31,023 nucleotides of DNA from Flavobacteriales bacterium UBA6049 (GCA_002429085.1 DIYR01000030.1:1-31023); one strand, 5' to 3'. Counted from the stretch's first letter, positions 1 through 9,236 are shown. Numbers and translations are program-made. Notes: generated by a model not told the origin, from the sequence alone.

Positions 1-275
1 GCTTTCATGCCTGAACCACATACTTTATTGATAGTGGTGACACCTGCTTTACGTGGCAGACCGGCTGATAAACTGGCCTGTCTCGCAGGTGACTGGCCCA
101 GGCCAGCTGGAAGCACACAACCCATAATAACCTCATCAACATGGTTTGATGAGGTCTCATCAGATACAGCTTTTATGGCAATAGCACCCAGGTCAGTCGC
201 TTTTACGCTGGATAGTGCTCCCATAAAACTGCCCATTGGCGTTCGGCCTGCTGCAACGATATAAACTTCTTTCAT
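1..275 (-). CDS. acetyl-CoA C-acetyltransferase (thiolase), 5' part only
   Basis: N-terminal 91 residues of a thiolase running off the left edge. It starts at the ATG at 273-275 with MKEVYIVAAGRTPMGSFMG, the typical thiolase opening. It continues through the family motif VIMGCVLPAGLGQSPARQ and reaches NKVCGSGMK, which carries the nucleophilic cysteine that takes the acyl group. Members of this family condense two acetyl-CoA to acetoacetyl-CoA or cleave 3-ketoacyl-CoA in the cytoplasm, in fatty-acid or ketone metabolism. The biosynthetic and degradative subfamilies cannot be separated from this fragment. It is divergent from the HD-domain gene, so 276-453 must hold both promoters. Confidence 0.93.
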   Translation of the reverse strand, partial: MKEVYIVAAGRTPMGSFMGALSSVKATDLGAIAIKAVSDETSSNHVDEVIMGCVLPAGLGQSPARQASLSAGLPRKAGVTTINKVCGSGMK

Positions 276-453
276 CTGTAAATAATTAATTTTTAAATGT
301 TTGCATAATCATTCAGATCTATAAGACATGATAAGCGCAAGGCTTTGGATACATGACTTAGAATCTATTAGACAATGATACATGCGCAATTGATTCCTTA
401 TTTAAACGAGCCCAAAGTTATGATTCAGTTCATGACTTGGAAGCAACAAGGCC

Positions 454-2523
454 ATGTTTATCTTCGTAGTGATGAAGGAAAAACAAGGATTTAACCTACG
501 CCACCCAAATTGGGCCTCTCGAATTGCCTTTGCACTCTTAGGTGCAGTGCTTATTGCTTGGATGCTTCCAGGTGAGGTTCGATTTAAATATGAATTCGAA
601 AAAGGCCAACCTTGGTTACATCCAGATTTGTATGCCCCCTTCGATTTTTCTATTCAAAAGAAACCTGTCGAACTTGAAGCTGAACGCATTCGTATTCAGC
701 AAACTTCAGTTCCGCTTTTTGAACGAAAAGATTCAGCAGAAGTTTCTATCAGAACAAGTGTAACTAACGCCATTACATTGGCTAACCCAGAAATGGGAAT
801 CACCGAACTTGTTGAAACCGAGCAAGCAGTTATGGAACTAATGCAACCAGTTCTATCGAAGGGATTAATTGCTAAACATTCTGTTCTAGATTCTCTACCA
901 GATGGACTTTTACGAGTTGTCTACCATCACGAAGCTGTAGACTATGGAATTGAGGAACTCTACAATCTACAACAGGCAGTAAACGTCATTATCGATGAAG
1001 GAGCCAAAAGAGGCCTTCCTGATACATCTGATATTATTGCTTTTGCTGTTGAGAGTATTCAGCCTAACATCTATTTCAATGCTCATCTAACAGCACAAGA
1101 ATTAGCGCAACGGCTGCAACAAATATCAATTTCATTTGGAAAGGTTAGTAGATCGGAACTTGTAATTAGTAAAGGCGAACTTGTATCAGAAGATGCTTAT
1201 CGCAAGTTAGAATCTCTCAAAGCAGCTTATGAAGATCGAGCATCTCATCGTTCTGACATCTATTGGGTTTGGTTGGCGCAATTAATGTTAACGATTACCA
1301 TATACAGCATTTTATATAGTTACTTAAGCTACTATCGCTCTGATGTACGTAACTCTGGAGCAAACTACTTATTTGTACTCACCTCTTTTACACTTTTCGC
1401 AGGGCTCGGGATTGGAACTGTTTACCTTGAGATTATTCATATCTACATGTTACCCATTCCTCTGTTTGTTCTAATAGTAAGAAACTTCTTTGATGCCAAG
1501 CTCGCTATTTTCCTAACTTCAACCCTCGCTATTTTAATTGGTTTAGTGGCTCCAAATGGCTATGAGTTTGTTTTCATTCAGTCTATTACCGGAATTGTGG
1601 CTGCTATTAGCATGAACAATCTTAGAAGAAGAGCACAGCTTTTATGGATTACTTTGATTGTATTTGTAAGTTACTCCATTGTTTATCTGGCATTTACTTT
1701 ATTAAAAGAAGGGAATCCTGAAGCTATCGAATGGCAAAACTTCATGTTCTTCGCTATCAGTGCAGGATTAAGTTTACTGACTTACCCGCTTGTGTTCTTG
1801 TTTGAAAAAATATTTGGTTTGGTTTCAGAAGTTACTCTGTTAGAATTGTCTGATACCAACAACCCCCTACTTCGTAAATTATTGGATCATGCTCCAGGAA
1901 CATTCCAGCATTCGCTGCAGGTAGCAAACCTTGCTGAAGATGCTGCATTACATATAGGAGCTCATGCCCTACTCACAAGAACAGGAGCCCTTTATCACGA
2001 CATTGGAAAAATTACGAATCCATCCCTCTTCATTGAGAATCAAATGGGAGTCAATCCACATGATGATATGGAAGCTGTAGCTAGTGCAAGAGGAATTCTT
2101 GCACACGTAACTGATGGAATAAGCATGGCACAAAAAGAGTCATTACCTCAGCAACTCATTGACTTTATTGCTACGCATCATGGAACAAGCTACGTGCGTT
2201 ACTTTCTACACCAGGCAAAAGAAAATGATAACACTATAAATGAATCAGACTTTCAATATGCTGGGCCTAAACCATTCACAAAAGAAACAGCCATATTAAT
2301 GATGGCTGATAGTGTTGAAGCTGCTAGTAGAAGTTTGAAAGAACATAGCATAGAAAAAATTGATTCCTTAGTAGAGGGAATTATTAATAATCAACGCAGC
2401 GAAGGACAGTTTGATGAGGCTCCAATCACCTTTGCTGAAATAAATTCAATAAAAAAAGTTTTTAAGCAACGTCTTCAAAGTCTGTATCATAACCGTGTTG
2501 CCTATCCAGAAAATAAGGATTAA
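454..2523 (+). CDS. 7TM-HD family phosphohydrolase (PgpH-like)
   Basis: A 689-residue membrane protein with the three-part layout of the 7TMR-HD family. There is one N-terminal membrane helix (about 22-42), a large extracytoplasmic region (7TMR-HDED, about 45-265), a block of about seven membrane helices (270-455), and a cytoplasmic HD domain (475-660). The HD domain shows FQHSLQVA (about 486), YHDIGK (about 514), HHGT (about 575) and a late Asp in MMADSVEAA (about 617), so the metal site looks complete. Characterised members such as Listeria PgpH hydrolyse cyclic di-AMP, and that role is likely here but inferred. An in-frame second ATG at 472 (MKEKQGF) is an equally plausible start, because no strong ribosome-binding site distinguishes them. 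The gene is monocistronic as far as can be seen. Confidence 0.88.
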   Translation: MFIFVVMKEKQGFNLRHPNWASRIAFALLGAVLIAWMLPGEVRFKYEFEKGQPWLHPDLYAPFDFSIQKKPVELEAERIRIQQTSVPLFERKDSAEVSIRTSVTNAITLANPEMGITELVETEQAVMELMQPVLSKGLIAKHSVLDSLPDGLLRVVYHHEAVDYGIEELYNLQQAVNVIIDEGAKRGLPDTSDIIAFAVESIQPNIYFNAHLTAQELAQRLQQISISFGKVSRSELVISKGELVSEDAYRKLESLKAAYEDRASHRSDIYWVWLAQLMLTITIYSILYSYLSYYRSDVRNSGANYLFVLTSFTLFAGLGIGTVYLEIIHIYMLPIPLFVLIVRNFFDAKLAIFLTSTLAILIGLVAPNGYEFVFIQSITGIVAAISMNNLRRRAQLLWITLIVFVSYSIVYLAFTLLKEGNPEAIEWQNFMFFAISAGLSLLTYPLVFLFEKIFGLVSEVTLLELSDTNNPLLRKLLDHAPGTFQHSLQVANLAEDAALHIGAHALLTRTGALYHDIGKITNPSLFIENQMGVNPHDDMEAVASARGILAHVTDGISMAQKESLPQQLIDFIATHHGTSYVRYFLHQAKENDNTINESDFQYAGPKPFTKETAILMMADSVEAASRSLKEHSIEKIDSLVEGIINNQRSEGQFDEAPITFAEINSIKKVFKQRLQSLYHNRVAYPENKD

Positions 2524-2600
2524 CACAAAAAAGAGCTTGGTATTTATCGTTTGATTATTACATTTGCGCTCCCTGAATAAGGGAGTTACAACACTTAGCC

Positions 2601-2688
<88 letters not shown>

Positions 2689-2695
2689 ACAAAAA

Positions 2696-2724
2696 CGCTC
2701 TGCATTTGCAGGGCGTTTTTTATT
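2696..2724 (+). terminator. Rho-independent terminator after tRNA-Ser
   Basis: The hairpin CGCTCTGC (2696-2703), loop ATTT, GCAGGGCG (2708-2715) forms 8 pairs with one G-T, and is followed directly by TTTTTTATTT. It starts 8 bases after the tRNA and ends its transcript. Confidence 0.88.
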
Positions 2725-3016
2725 TGATGCTCCTCATCTTTTTTATTCTAGCATACACCCCTAACGTTGGAAGCTTTATCTACCACCTCAAACCTGTCTA
2801 TCACTTTTATTTCCTCAATTTTCTTTTCCTTAAAAAATATAGCTAAAAACACTGCTCTTCTATTAACATAATAAAACCTCCACACATTTGCACTAAAACT
2901 TAGAAAAATATCAATCCTACGTATTTGTTTTTTGAGAAATATCACTAGATTTGAGTGTTGAGTGGAGCCCCCAATCCTCTTAAGTTGAACGTTTATTAAC
3001 TCTAAAACTTAACCAA
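2725..3016. other. 292-bp intergenic region, no gene seen
   Basis: AT-rich spacer between the tRNA terminator and the secreted repeat protein. The two short open frames here (2646-2846 plus, which begins inside the tRNA, and 2748-2945 minus) have no recognisable protein features and are taken as chance. It must hold the promoter of the gene starting at 3017, but no convincing Bacteroidota -33/-7 pair could be fixed by eye. Confidence 0.5.
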
Positions 3017-6004
3017 ATGAGATCGATTGTAGCTTCGCTCGTAGCGTTATGCGCTATGACTTTAGTCTATTCTGATGTTCTGGCTTGTATTCAAACAACT
3101 GCCTACGGAACACTAACCGCAGATTCAACCATCTTTACTGCGCAAACTATTGAATCCTGTAATTATGCTGGCGAATACGCCACAGTAACTATTTCTAGTG
3201 CTGGTACTTGGACCTTTGAAAGTTCCGTTGCTACGGATTACTTGTACCTTACAGATGTTAATAATGTTGCAATAGATTCTGGGATTACTCCAGTTACCAT
3301 TACTACTACCGGATCAACAGTAGTTAGATTACATGTTTCTTCTGATGCAAGCTGTGGAACGCAAAATTCATGTAGAGTTACTTCTATAACTAAAGCTCCG
3401 TGTTTAGCTACAACTGCCTATGGAACTCTTACAGCTAGTGCAGGAACATTTACGCCACAGATCATTGAGAGCTGTAATTATGCAGGTGAATATGCAACCG
3501 TAACCCTACCAAGTGGTGGCATTTGGACCTTCGGTAGTTCTATAGCCACAGATTTTTTAGTAATTACATCAACTAGTAATACGGTTTTGGCTTCTGGAAC
3601 TCAGCCATTATCTTACACCTCCTCAGGAGCAGACACCTTACGTATACACATCTTTACCGATGCTAATTGTGGTACACAAAATAGTTGTCGTGTAAGTACT
3701 GTTACTAAATCACCTTGTTTAGCAAGCACCATGTATCCATCAAGTATGGTTAGTGCAGATTCGAGCATTGCAAATTCAACAAGTATTACAACATGTAACT
3801 ACGCTGGAGAGTATTCTGAAGTTGAACTTCCAGTTGCTGGGAATTGGCAATTCACAAGTAATATCGCAACAGATTTCATTGTACTTACAGACCTCAACAA
3901 CAATGTACTAGCTTCTGGTCAAGTTCCTGTTAGCCTAGGTGTTACTGGAATTGACACTGTACGTGCTCATGTTTTCACTGATGCAAACTGCGGAACTCAA
4001 AGTTCATGTAGATCTACATCTGTTGTAAGGTTGCCGTGTTTGTCAGCTACTCAATATCCATCTAGCATTGATACTGTAAATACAGATCCTTCATTTATGT
4101 CGGTAACAACATGTAACTACGCTGGCGAATACTTTGAAGTAGTTGCCTACCCTGGCCAATCTTATGAATTCACAAGTAGTGTTGCTGGAGACATTTTCTT
4201 TGTCACCGATACAGCAAATAATTTCCTAGCCTCTGGTACTGCACCTTTAATTTATGATGTGGTAGGATCTTCTCCTGTTGGAATTCGCGTACATATCTTT
4301 ATTGATAACGGTTGTACAACACAAAACTCATGTAGAGCAACAGGGGTAACATGTATTACGTGTGCTCCGGCTGTTTCAGCAAGTTCATCTAGTGTATGTA
4401 ATGGAGGTGGTAGTTCTGTTACACTTTCTACCTCAGATACACTTGGAACTACTTATTGGTATGCAGGGGCTTGTGGTTCTACTCCAATTGACTCAGGATC
4501 GTCAACTATGGTAAGCCCAACAAGTTCTACATGGTACTATGCATCCAATTTCTACAATGGCATAACATCGTTATGTGATTCTGTAGAAGTTGTAGTTACC
4601 AGCGGACCAACTACTACGTTCACAAATGTTACCAACACTACTTGTTATGGTGTAGCTGATGGTTCTGCAACAGTTTCGGCTACGGGGAATGCCATGCCAT
4701 TTACGTATGCGTGGTCCAATAGTGGCTCTACAGCAACAACAAATGGACTTGGTGCAGGTGATTATTACGTTACTGTAACCGACACAAACGGTTGTAATAC
4801 TATTGACACTGTTACAATATCAGAACCAACAGAGTTAACTGGAACAATAGCAGTAGATAGTAATGTTACTTGTAATGGATTTACAGATGGTGGAGTAACA
4901 ATTAGCGCTACAGGAGGTACAACTCCTTACTCTTACATCTGGACCAATGCTGCAACAACTGCAAGTATTACAGGCATATCAGCAGGAACTTATAGTGTAA
5001 CGATAACAGATGCAAACGGATGCTCATCTACAGAAACATCTACTGTTACGGAACCTACAATGCTTGCTACCACTAGTCTAGTAGATAGCAATGTAACATG
5101 TAATGGCTTATCTGATGGTGGAATTAGTGTAGCTGCAACAGGAGGCTCAGCACCTTACTCTTATACTTGGAGTAATTCAGATTCTACTGCAAGCATCTAT
5201 GCATTAGGAGCTGGAACATATACTGTTACCATTACTGATGGAAATGGATGTACACAAGAAATAAGTGAAACTATTACAGAGCCTGCTGCTATTTCAAACT
5301 CATTTACTTCTACAGATGTAACGTGTGATGGTGATTCTGATGGCGAAATAACTAGTGCTGTTACTGGCGGTACAGCTCCTTATAACTACGTTTGGTCTGA
5401 CTCAAGTACTACTGCTAGCATAACTGGTTTAAGTGCTGGTACCTATACATTGATAGTTATTGATGATAATGGTTGTTCTTATACAGAAAGTGATTCGATC
5501 GGTTTCATGTTTGCAAACCCTACCATTCCTTTAGCAGATGTTGATACAGTGTGTACTGGATTTAGCCTCACATTAGATGCTGGAAATGCAGGGGCCACAT
5601 ACGCTTGGTCTAGTGGTGAAACAACACAAACAATAGATGTAACAGCTGCTGGTAACTTCACGGTTGATGTAACAGATGGCAACGGCTGTTCTTCTTCACA
5701 CACCGTTACTGTAGTAGAGGATATCTGTACAGGATTGAATGACGTTAATTCACTAACAACAATAGAAACGTATCCAAACCCTGCAAATGGTATTCTAAAT
5801 GTTCGTATCAAAGGTTCAGTGTCTTCTAGTATTAAGATTCAATTGCTAAATCTTTCAGGTCAGCAAGTTGAAACTAGAACCGTAATGAATTACGGGGACG
5901 AAATCCTAGAACAATTTGATGTTACTTCTCTTAGCAAAGGAGTTTACTTTATGAACTTTACAATTGGCTCTAAAGTAACAACACAGCGAGTTGTTGTTCA
6001 ATAG
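3017..6004 (+). CDS. secreted repeat protein with SprB repeats and T9SS sorting domain
   Basis: A 995-residue extracellular protein. Residues 1-23 form a signal peptide ending at VLA|C. Residues 24-449 are four tandem cysteine-containing repeats of about 105 residues, each with CNYAGEY, a W/Y-x-F, and CGTQ(N/S)SCR. Residues about 450-535 look Ig-like. Residues about 538-830 hold four SprB-type repeats (TCNG.(T/S)DG ... PYSYxWSN ... AGTYxVTITDxNGC) with a 75-76 residue period. A related Ig-like stretch follows, and residues about 915-995 are a type A Por/T9SS sorting domain (YPNPANG ... LSKGVYFMNF). It is probably exported through the outer membrane by the type IX system and attached to the surface or released. 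An adhesin or matrix role is inference. The first repeat family is not one I can name. Confidence 0.87.
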   Translation: MRSIVASLVALCAMTLVYSDVLACIQTTAYGTLTADSTIFTAQTIESCNYAGEYATVTISSAGTWTFESSVATDYLYLTDVNNVAIDSGITPVTITTTGSTVVRLHVSSDASCGTQNSCRVTSITKAPCLATTAYGTLTASAGTFTPQIIESCNYAGEYATVTLPSGGIWTFGSSIATDFLVITSTSNTVLASGTQPLSYTSSGADTLRIHIFTDANCGTQNSCRVSTVTKSPCLASTMYPSSMVSADSSIANSTSITTCNYAGEYSEVELPVAGNWQFTSNIATDFIVLTDLNNNVLASGQVPVSLGVTGIDTVRAHVFTDANCGTQSSCRSTSVVRLPCLSATQYPSSIDTVNTDPSFMSVTTCNYAGEYFEVVAYPGQSYEFTSSVAGDIFFVTDTANNFLASGTAPLIYDVVGSSPVGIRVHIFIDNGCTTQNSCRATGVTCITCAPAVSASSSSVCNGGGSSVTLSTSDTLGTTYWYAGACGSTPIDSGSSTMVSPTSSTWYYASNFYNGITSLCDSVEVVVTSGPTTTFTNVTNTTCYGVADGSATVSATGNAMPFTYAWSNSGSTATTNGLGAGDYYVTVTDTNGCNTIDTVTISEPTELTGTIAVDSNVTCNGFTDGGVTISATGGTTPYSYIWTNAATTASITGISAGTYSVTITDANGCSSTETSTVTEPTMLATTSLVDSNVTCNGLSDGGISVAATGGSAPYSYTWSNSDSTASIYALGAGTYTVTITDGNGCTQEISETITEPAAISNSFTSTDVTCDGDSDGEITSAVTGGTAPYNYVWSDSSTTASITGLSAGTYTLIVIDDNGCSYTESDSIGFMFANPTIPLADVDTVCTGFSLTLDAGNAGATYAWSSGETTQTIDVTAAGNFTVDVTDGNGCSSSHTVTVVEDICTGLNDVNSLTTIETYPNPANGILNVRIKGSVSSSIKIQLLNLSGQQVETRTVMNYGDEILEQFDVTSLSKGVYFMNFTIGSKVTTQRVVVQ
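3086..4363 (+). repeat. four tandem 105-109-residue cysteine-containing repeats
   Basis: The units are 3086-3400, 3401-3715, 3716-4036 and 4037-4363, all in frame. Each begins at a Cys and carries CNYAGEY near its residue 25-32 and a closing CGTQ-S-CR block, which is CTTQ in the last unit. Units 1 and 2 are exactly 105 codons and most alike. Units 3 and 4 are 107 and 109 codons and more diverged. The pattern fits stepwise internal duplication, with conserved cysteines that could form disulphides outside the cell. Confidence 0.85.
4627..5505 (+). repeat. four SprB-type repeats within the secreted protein
   Basis: The first Cys of each unit lies at 4643, 4871, 5099 and 5324, giving periods of 76, 76 and 75 codons. 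Each unit follows TCxGxxDGxxxxxxTGGxxPYxYxW, then a Gly-Thr-Tyr and a VTDxNGC ending. The same repeat type occurs in the Flavobacterium gliding adhesin SprB. Confidence 0.82.
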
Positions 6005-6026
6005 CCTGCACATCATATTTAATGAC

Positions 6027-6057
6027 AAAAGGCAGTCCTGATGGACTGCCTTTTTTT
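6027..6057. terminator. Rho-independent terminator, possibly bidirectional
   Basis: The perfect 12-bp hairpin AAAAGGCAGTCC (6027-6038), loop TGAT, GGACTGCCTTTT runs into TTTTTTT. It ends the repeat-protein gene. The A-run on the 5' side means it could also act on the minus strand for the convergent gene stopping at 6156. Confidence 0.88.
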
Positions 6058-6155
6058 AGTTACTATGTCTACGAACATACACATATAAGCTATCAACTGA
6101 TAGATAATTTTATGACCTCTTTTGAGACTCAAGACGAATGATAATAAATACCTGT

Positions 6156-8333
6156 TTAAACCACAAAACGCCATACTAGCTTAGCTAATACTGTGCTTCT
6201 TTCTGCATCGAACTTTCCAGATTTTGTATCTACTATTTGATTGACAATAAAATAGAAATCTGTACCAATCTTAGGAATCAATTGAAACCTGAAATTGATG
6301 TTCATTTCTTGCTGAGCTGAATTCCATTGACCTAACAAAGATCCGAAAGCCTGTGGATGAATAGCATATTCAATCCTTGAACCAATTAAATCGGTATCAA
6401 AGCTCCCTTGCGGAAGGTCAATGATGTTCTTTTCATAATTCAAATTGATGTTAAAATTCTTGGTTGCACGCCAAAGTGCAGTTCCTTCTCCTGAGAAACT
6501 ATTCCCTTCAAAGAATTCTCCGAAACTACAAGTTGTACTAAACGATAACTCTCTCGCCTCAAAGGTTTCAAAGAAAAAGTTGTAACGGTTCCACCAATAC
6601 TCCCCTTCTGAAATCACTACATCCGAAAAAATCTCAAAATCCTGATTTAATCCTTCTGCCACCCTCTCCACATCAAAATAAAATCCTTCTCCTGACCTTG
6701 TTTCAAACCCTAACAATCTGATTTTATACGAGAAGGACTGTAGCTCTTTAGTATCGTTGTACTGAGCATAGGTTAAAGCTATTGGTGAAAAGTAAAACTG
6801 CCTAATCCACTTGAAACTATTCTTCGGTCTAGGTTGAAAAAAGACTTGACCAAAGCTCTCTTGAAAGTTTCTTCTACGCATCAATCCTACTTCTGGATCA
6901 AATTCAGTGGGACTTCTTTGAGTTGATGCGAATACACTTAAGAAATCATTCGGAAGACTTACAAAGGCCCTGTAAGCCAGCGCATCTGACTCGTAGCCTT
7001 CATCTGAGTTATACGTCTGAATTACAGCACCTCCAATATCCAGATTACTCTTTCCTAAAAACTTTGCCGTACTATACCTTCCGTTTATACCTGTTGTGGA
7101 ATGCCATCTACCTTTTGCAATTTTATTAGTCGTCATTGCCCCAATAACACTTTGATCGCCCACATCTTGTCTCCAACTTAACGTGGTAAAGTTGGTTGAT
7201 GGGTCACCCCCAGCCTCGGCTGTTTGAATGCTCATTGCTCCAAGTGTAGTTTTTTCCTCTTTCCCAAGAATACGAGCACCTGCAATAATTGGTACAGTTT
7301 CTCTAGATTCACTCAAACCAATTCTTCTAGAATAAAATGGAATAATTCTATTCCCTCCAAAACCAAAGTCAAAGAAGTCATCTCCTTCTAGAAAAAACTC
7401 ACGTAGCTCTGGAAAAAATAGTGGAAAACGAGTAAGATTAATCTGCTGTCTATCTGCCTCAACTTGTGCAAAATCTGTATTGAATGTGAGGTTCAATCTA
7501 TAGGTTGGACTCAACAGCACATTGATATCCCCTCCTATGTCACCTACTGCTTCTGTTTCACCTGAAGCATGTTCTACTCCACCTAAACCATAAGGTTTAA
7601 CTTCTATAAAACGCTTATCTCTTAATTTCTTTAATCCCTTTAGCAAACCAGCTTGACTTACATCTGAGATATCGTAGTTACGCTGCCAACCTTGCCACCT
7701 AGCCTGTTGACGGTTTCTGCGGATATTACGTTCAAAATTTATTCCCCATATCTGCTCCTCCGCTCCTGGTCGGTACTTGAGCGTGTAGAACGGAATTTTA
7801 ATCTCAGCAAACCATCCTTCAGAGGTTATCTGAGTACGAACATCCCATACACCATTCCAAAATTCATTCGATGAACCTCCGTTATTAAATGTTTGAAGGT
7901 CTGCCCTAGCCCCATTTGGATTGATGACAAATTGAAAACCGTTTCTTCTATCTAAATACGTATCTAGAATCACCATGAAGTTATCTTCAAGGTCGAAACT
8001 GAAATCTCTCCGCATTTCTTTCGCGATGATTTTCTCAGGCTCTCTATCGTAGCACCATACCCCGATGTACATAAACTCATCATCTATTAGAATAGCAACT
8101 TCTGTTCTTTCAGTAATCGGTTGTCCTAAGTCAAGCTCTCTCTGTGTAAAATTCGAAATCTTCTGAGCAGCTTTCCATTGAGATTCTTCTAATTTCCCAT
8201 CGAAAACAATACTATTCTGAATGGGTAAGGCTTCAATACTCTCAAATGAAATAGGTTGAGTTTCCTGACCTTCAGCATCTGAAAACAGAAACACAAAGAC
8301 AGCAATAAAACATACCTGAAACAGCTTTTTCAT
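6156..8333 (-). CDS. DUF5916 protein with CBM9-like N-terminal domain
   Basis: An outer-membrane protein of about 725 residues. I start it at the ATG at 8331-8333 (MKKLFQVCFIAVFVFLF), because this gives a clean signal peptide. The upstream in-frame ATG at 8351 would add six charged or polar residues. After the signal comes a CBM9-like beta-sandwich (about 30-235: FDGKLEESQWKAA near its start, then FQFVINPNGARAD). Next is the DUF5916 hallmark around FAQVEADRQQINLTRFPLFFPELREFFLEG (mature region, about 290-320), then a strand-rich C-terminal part ending in KLVWRFVV, which suggests a beta-barrel. The substrate is unknown; the family is widespread in Bacteroidota and often sits near peptidases or glycan genes. 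It converges on the secreted repeat protein. Confidence 0.85.
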   Translation of the reverse strand: MKKLFQVCFIAVFVFLFSDAEGQETQPISFESIEALPIQNSIVFDGKLEESQWKAAQKISNFTQRELDLGQPITERTEVAILIDDEFMYIGVWCYDREPEKIIAKEMRRDFSFDLEDNFMVILDTYLDRRNGFQFVINPNGARADLQTFNNGGSSNEFWNGVWDVRTQITSEGWFAEIKIPFYTLKYRPGAEEQIWGINFERNIRRNRQQARWQGWQRNYDISDVSQAGLLKGLKKLRDKRFIEVKPYGLGGVEHASGETEAVGDIGGDINVLLSPTYRLNLTFNTDFAQVEADRQQINLTRFPLFFPELREFFLEGDDFFDFGFGGNRIIPFYSRRIGLSESRETVPIIAGARILGKEEKTTLGAMSIQTAEAGGDPSTNFTTLSWRQDVGDQSVIGAMTTNKIAKGRWHSTTGINGRYSTAKFLGKSNLDIGGAVIQTYNSDEGYESDALAYRAFVSLPNDFLSVFASTQRSPTEFDPEVGLMRRRNFQESFGQVFFQPRPKNSFKWIRQFYFSPIALTYAQYNDTKELQSFSYKIRLLGFETRSGEGFYFDVERVAEGLNQDFEIFSDVVISEGEYWWNRYNFFFETFEARELSFSTTCSFGEFFEGNSFSGEGTALWRATKNFNINLNYEKNIIDLPQGSFDTDLIGSRIEYAIHPQAFGSLLGQWNSAQQEMNINFRFQLIPKIGTDFYFIVNQIVDTKSGKFDAERSTVLAKLVWRFVV

Positions 8334-8483
8334 GCGGTGCGAATATACCAATCACCGTTCTACACTACTTCTCTAAATAAATGCATTTGTCGGCTATAGT
8401 ATGAAAGGGACTTAGGATTGTAATGAACCTATTAACCAACTAGATTATGAAGTGTTTAAAATGAAATATCAATTTGTTTAGCA
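8334..8483. other. spacer between the DUF5916 gene and the left defence unit
   Basis: About 150 bases with no coding signal. It must hold the promoter of the minus-strand DUF5916 gene; no unambiguous promoter motif was identified. Confidence 0.4.
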
Positions 8484-8514
8484 TAAAAAAGACAGCCAAT
8501 TCTAGCTGTCTTTT
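8484..8514 (-). terminator. Rho-independent terminator of the 2TM/proline-rich unit
   Basis: The hairpin AAAAGACAGC (8487-8496) / GCTGTCTTTT (8505-8514) has loop CAATTCTA. Read on the minus strand it ends in a run of six T. It lies 11 bases after the stop of the small proline-rich gene, so it ends the 9162-8526 transcript. Confidence 0.8.
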
Positions 8515-8525
8515 ATCATCCAACC

Positions 8526-8654
8526 TTAAGCATTACGCTTTGGTGGCGGAGGTGGTGGTTTTCTAGGGCCAGGAACGTTTCTAGTTCCTGGTTCTGGTAT
8601 AGGCTTAGTTGGTCGTTGGGGAGGTTTGGGTACTGATGGTTTTTGATTACTCAT
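8526..8654 (-). CDS. 42-residue proline-rich basic microprotein (copy A)
   Basis: The frame begins MSNQKPSVPKPPQRPTKPIP and ends RKPPPPPPKRNA. Prolines make up about two fifths of it, with many Lys and Arg and no hydrophobic segment, so it is probably disordered and cytoplasmic. Its ATG overlaps the stop region of the upstream 2TM gene by 8 bases, which suggests translational coupling, and a terminator follows directly. It has the same length and style as the microprotein at 10532-10660. No family is recognised. A short conserved-looking frame in a coupled position with a terminator argues that it is real. Confidence 0.65.
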   Translation of the reverse strand: MSNQKPSVPKPPQRPTKPIPEPGTRNVPGPRKPPPPPPKRNA

Positions 8655-9162
8655 TATTTGATTGAATTTGGTGATTGATTTGCAGGTATTCTTGCCAGTC
8701 ACGTTCTGTTTGTTTTACAATCAGTTTATATTCTGGCACTCGGAAATGAGCAGTGCGCTCTACTTCTTCTAGTTCCTTTGCTTTAAGCTTTAAGTATAAA
8801 TCCCTGACCTCTTTTGCATTAGAATCTTCTGTCTCCAATAACTCCCATAATTGCTCATAAGCAAAGTGTTGTTGCTTGTAGAACACATACGAAGTCGCCA
8901 ATTGATCATACTCTTTTAGAAAAGGTACTATTGGCTTTAACACCTGAATGAGTTGAGCTGTACCAATAATAGTTGCCCATAGCCATGGTAGATGCGTCCA
9001 AAGCAACCAACCTGCTACAGCACCTGATGAAGCCACTACCAGAATTCCTTCTAACCAACGTTCTAAGCTACGTATGTAGCTATTGAAATACGATAAATAG
9101 ATGGCTTTGTACTGAGCCGCAATCATCTGATGCCAGATTTTGGTTCGCATAGTCGTTAACAT
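8647..9162 (-). CDS. two-transmembrane SLATT-like protein
   Basis: A 171-residue protein with an amphipathic N-terminal helix (1-38, KIWHQMIAAQYKAIYLSYF). Two closely spaced membrane helices follow (about 39-57, LEGILVVASSGAVAGWLLW; and about 61-83, LWATIIGTAQLIQVLKPIV). The cytoplasmic tail is long and helical, rich in Glu and Lys (90-171). This layout matches the SLATT class of 2TM proteins, predicted pore-forming or membrane-damaging effectors found with nucleotide-signalling defence systems. I assign it by architecture only, not by a diagnostic motif. ATG codons at 9162 and 9150 are both possible starts. It is coupled to the proline-rich microprotein and divergent from the HARE-HTH gene. 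Confidence 0.6.
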   Translation of the reverse strand: MLTTMRTKIWHQMIAAQYKAIYLSYFNSYIRSLERWLEGILVVASSGAVAGWLLWTHLPWLWATIIGTAQLIQVLKPIVPFLKEYDQLATSYVFYKQQHFAYEQLWELLETEDSNAKEVRDLYLKLKAKELEEVERTAHFRVPEYKLIVKQTERDWQEYLQINHQIQSNNE

Positions 9163-9236
9163 TATTAATAGTTATAATTAAACACATAATTCATTTGCAT
9201 TATATTGTCGTTTCATAATCAACTTAATCACTTTGT
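9163..9236. promoter_or_regulatory. divergent promoter region
   Basis: This is the 74-bp AT-rich gap between the divergent 2TM gene and the HARE-HTH gene, so both promoters must lie here or overlap the gene starts. Individual -33/-7 elements could not be assigned with confidence. Confidence 0.4.

Noticed and set aside
7..264. Open frame on the plus strand at the left edge
   Set aside because: It is antisense to the thiolase start, whose protein motifs are unambiguous.
276..453. Specific Bacteroidota promoter between the divergent thiolase and HD genes
   Set aside because: Several TTTG-like words occur, but none has a matching TAnnTTTG at the right distance, so no site is called.
2569..2585. 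Inverted repeat CTCCCT-GAATA-AGGGAG after the HD gene
   Set aside because: There is no following T-run and only 6 pairs, so I do not call it a terminator.
3086..5505. Regular repeats that could suggest a CRISPR array
   Set aside because: Units are 225-327 bases, in frame and protein-coding, without short palindromic repeats or unique spacers.
5479..5811. 110-residue minus-strand frame
   Set aside because: It lies fully inside the secreted repeat protein and has no recognisable domain; the plus-strand frame carries the repeats.
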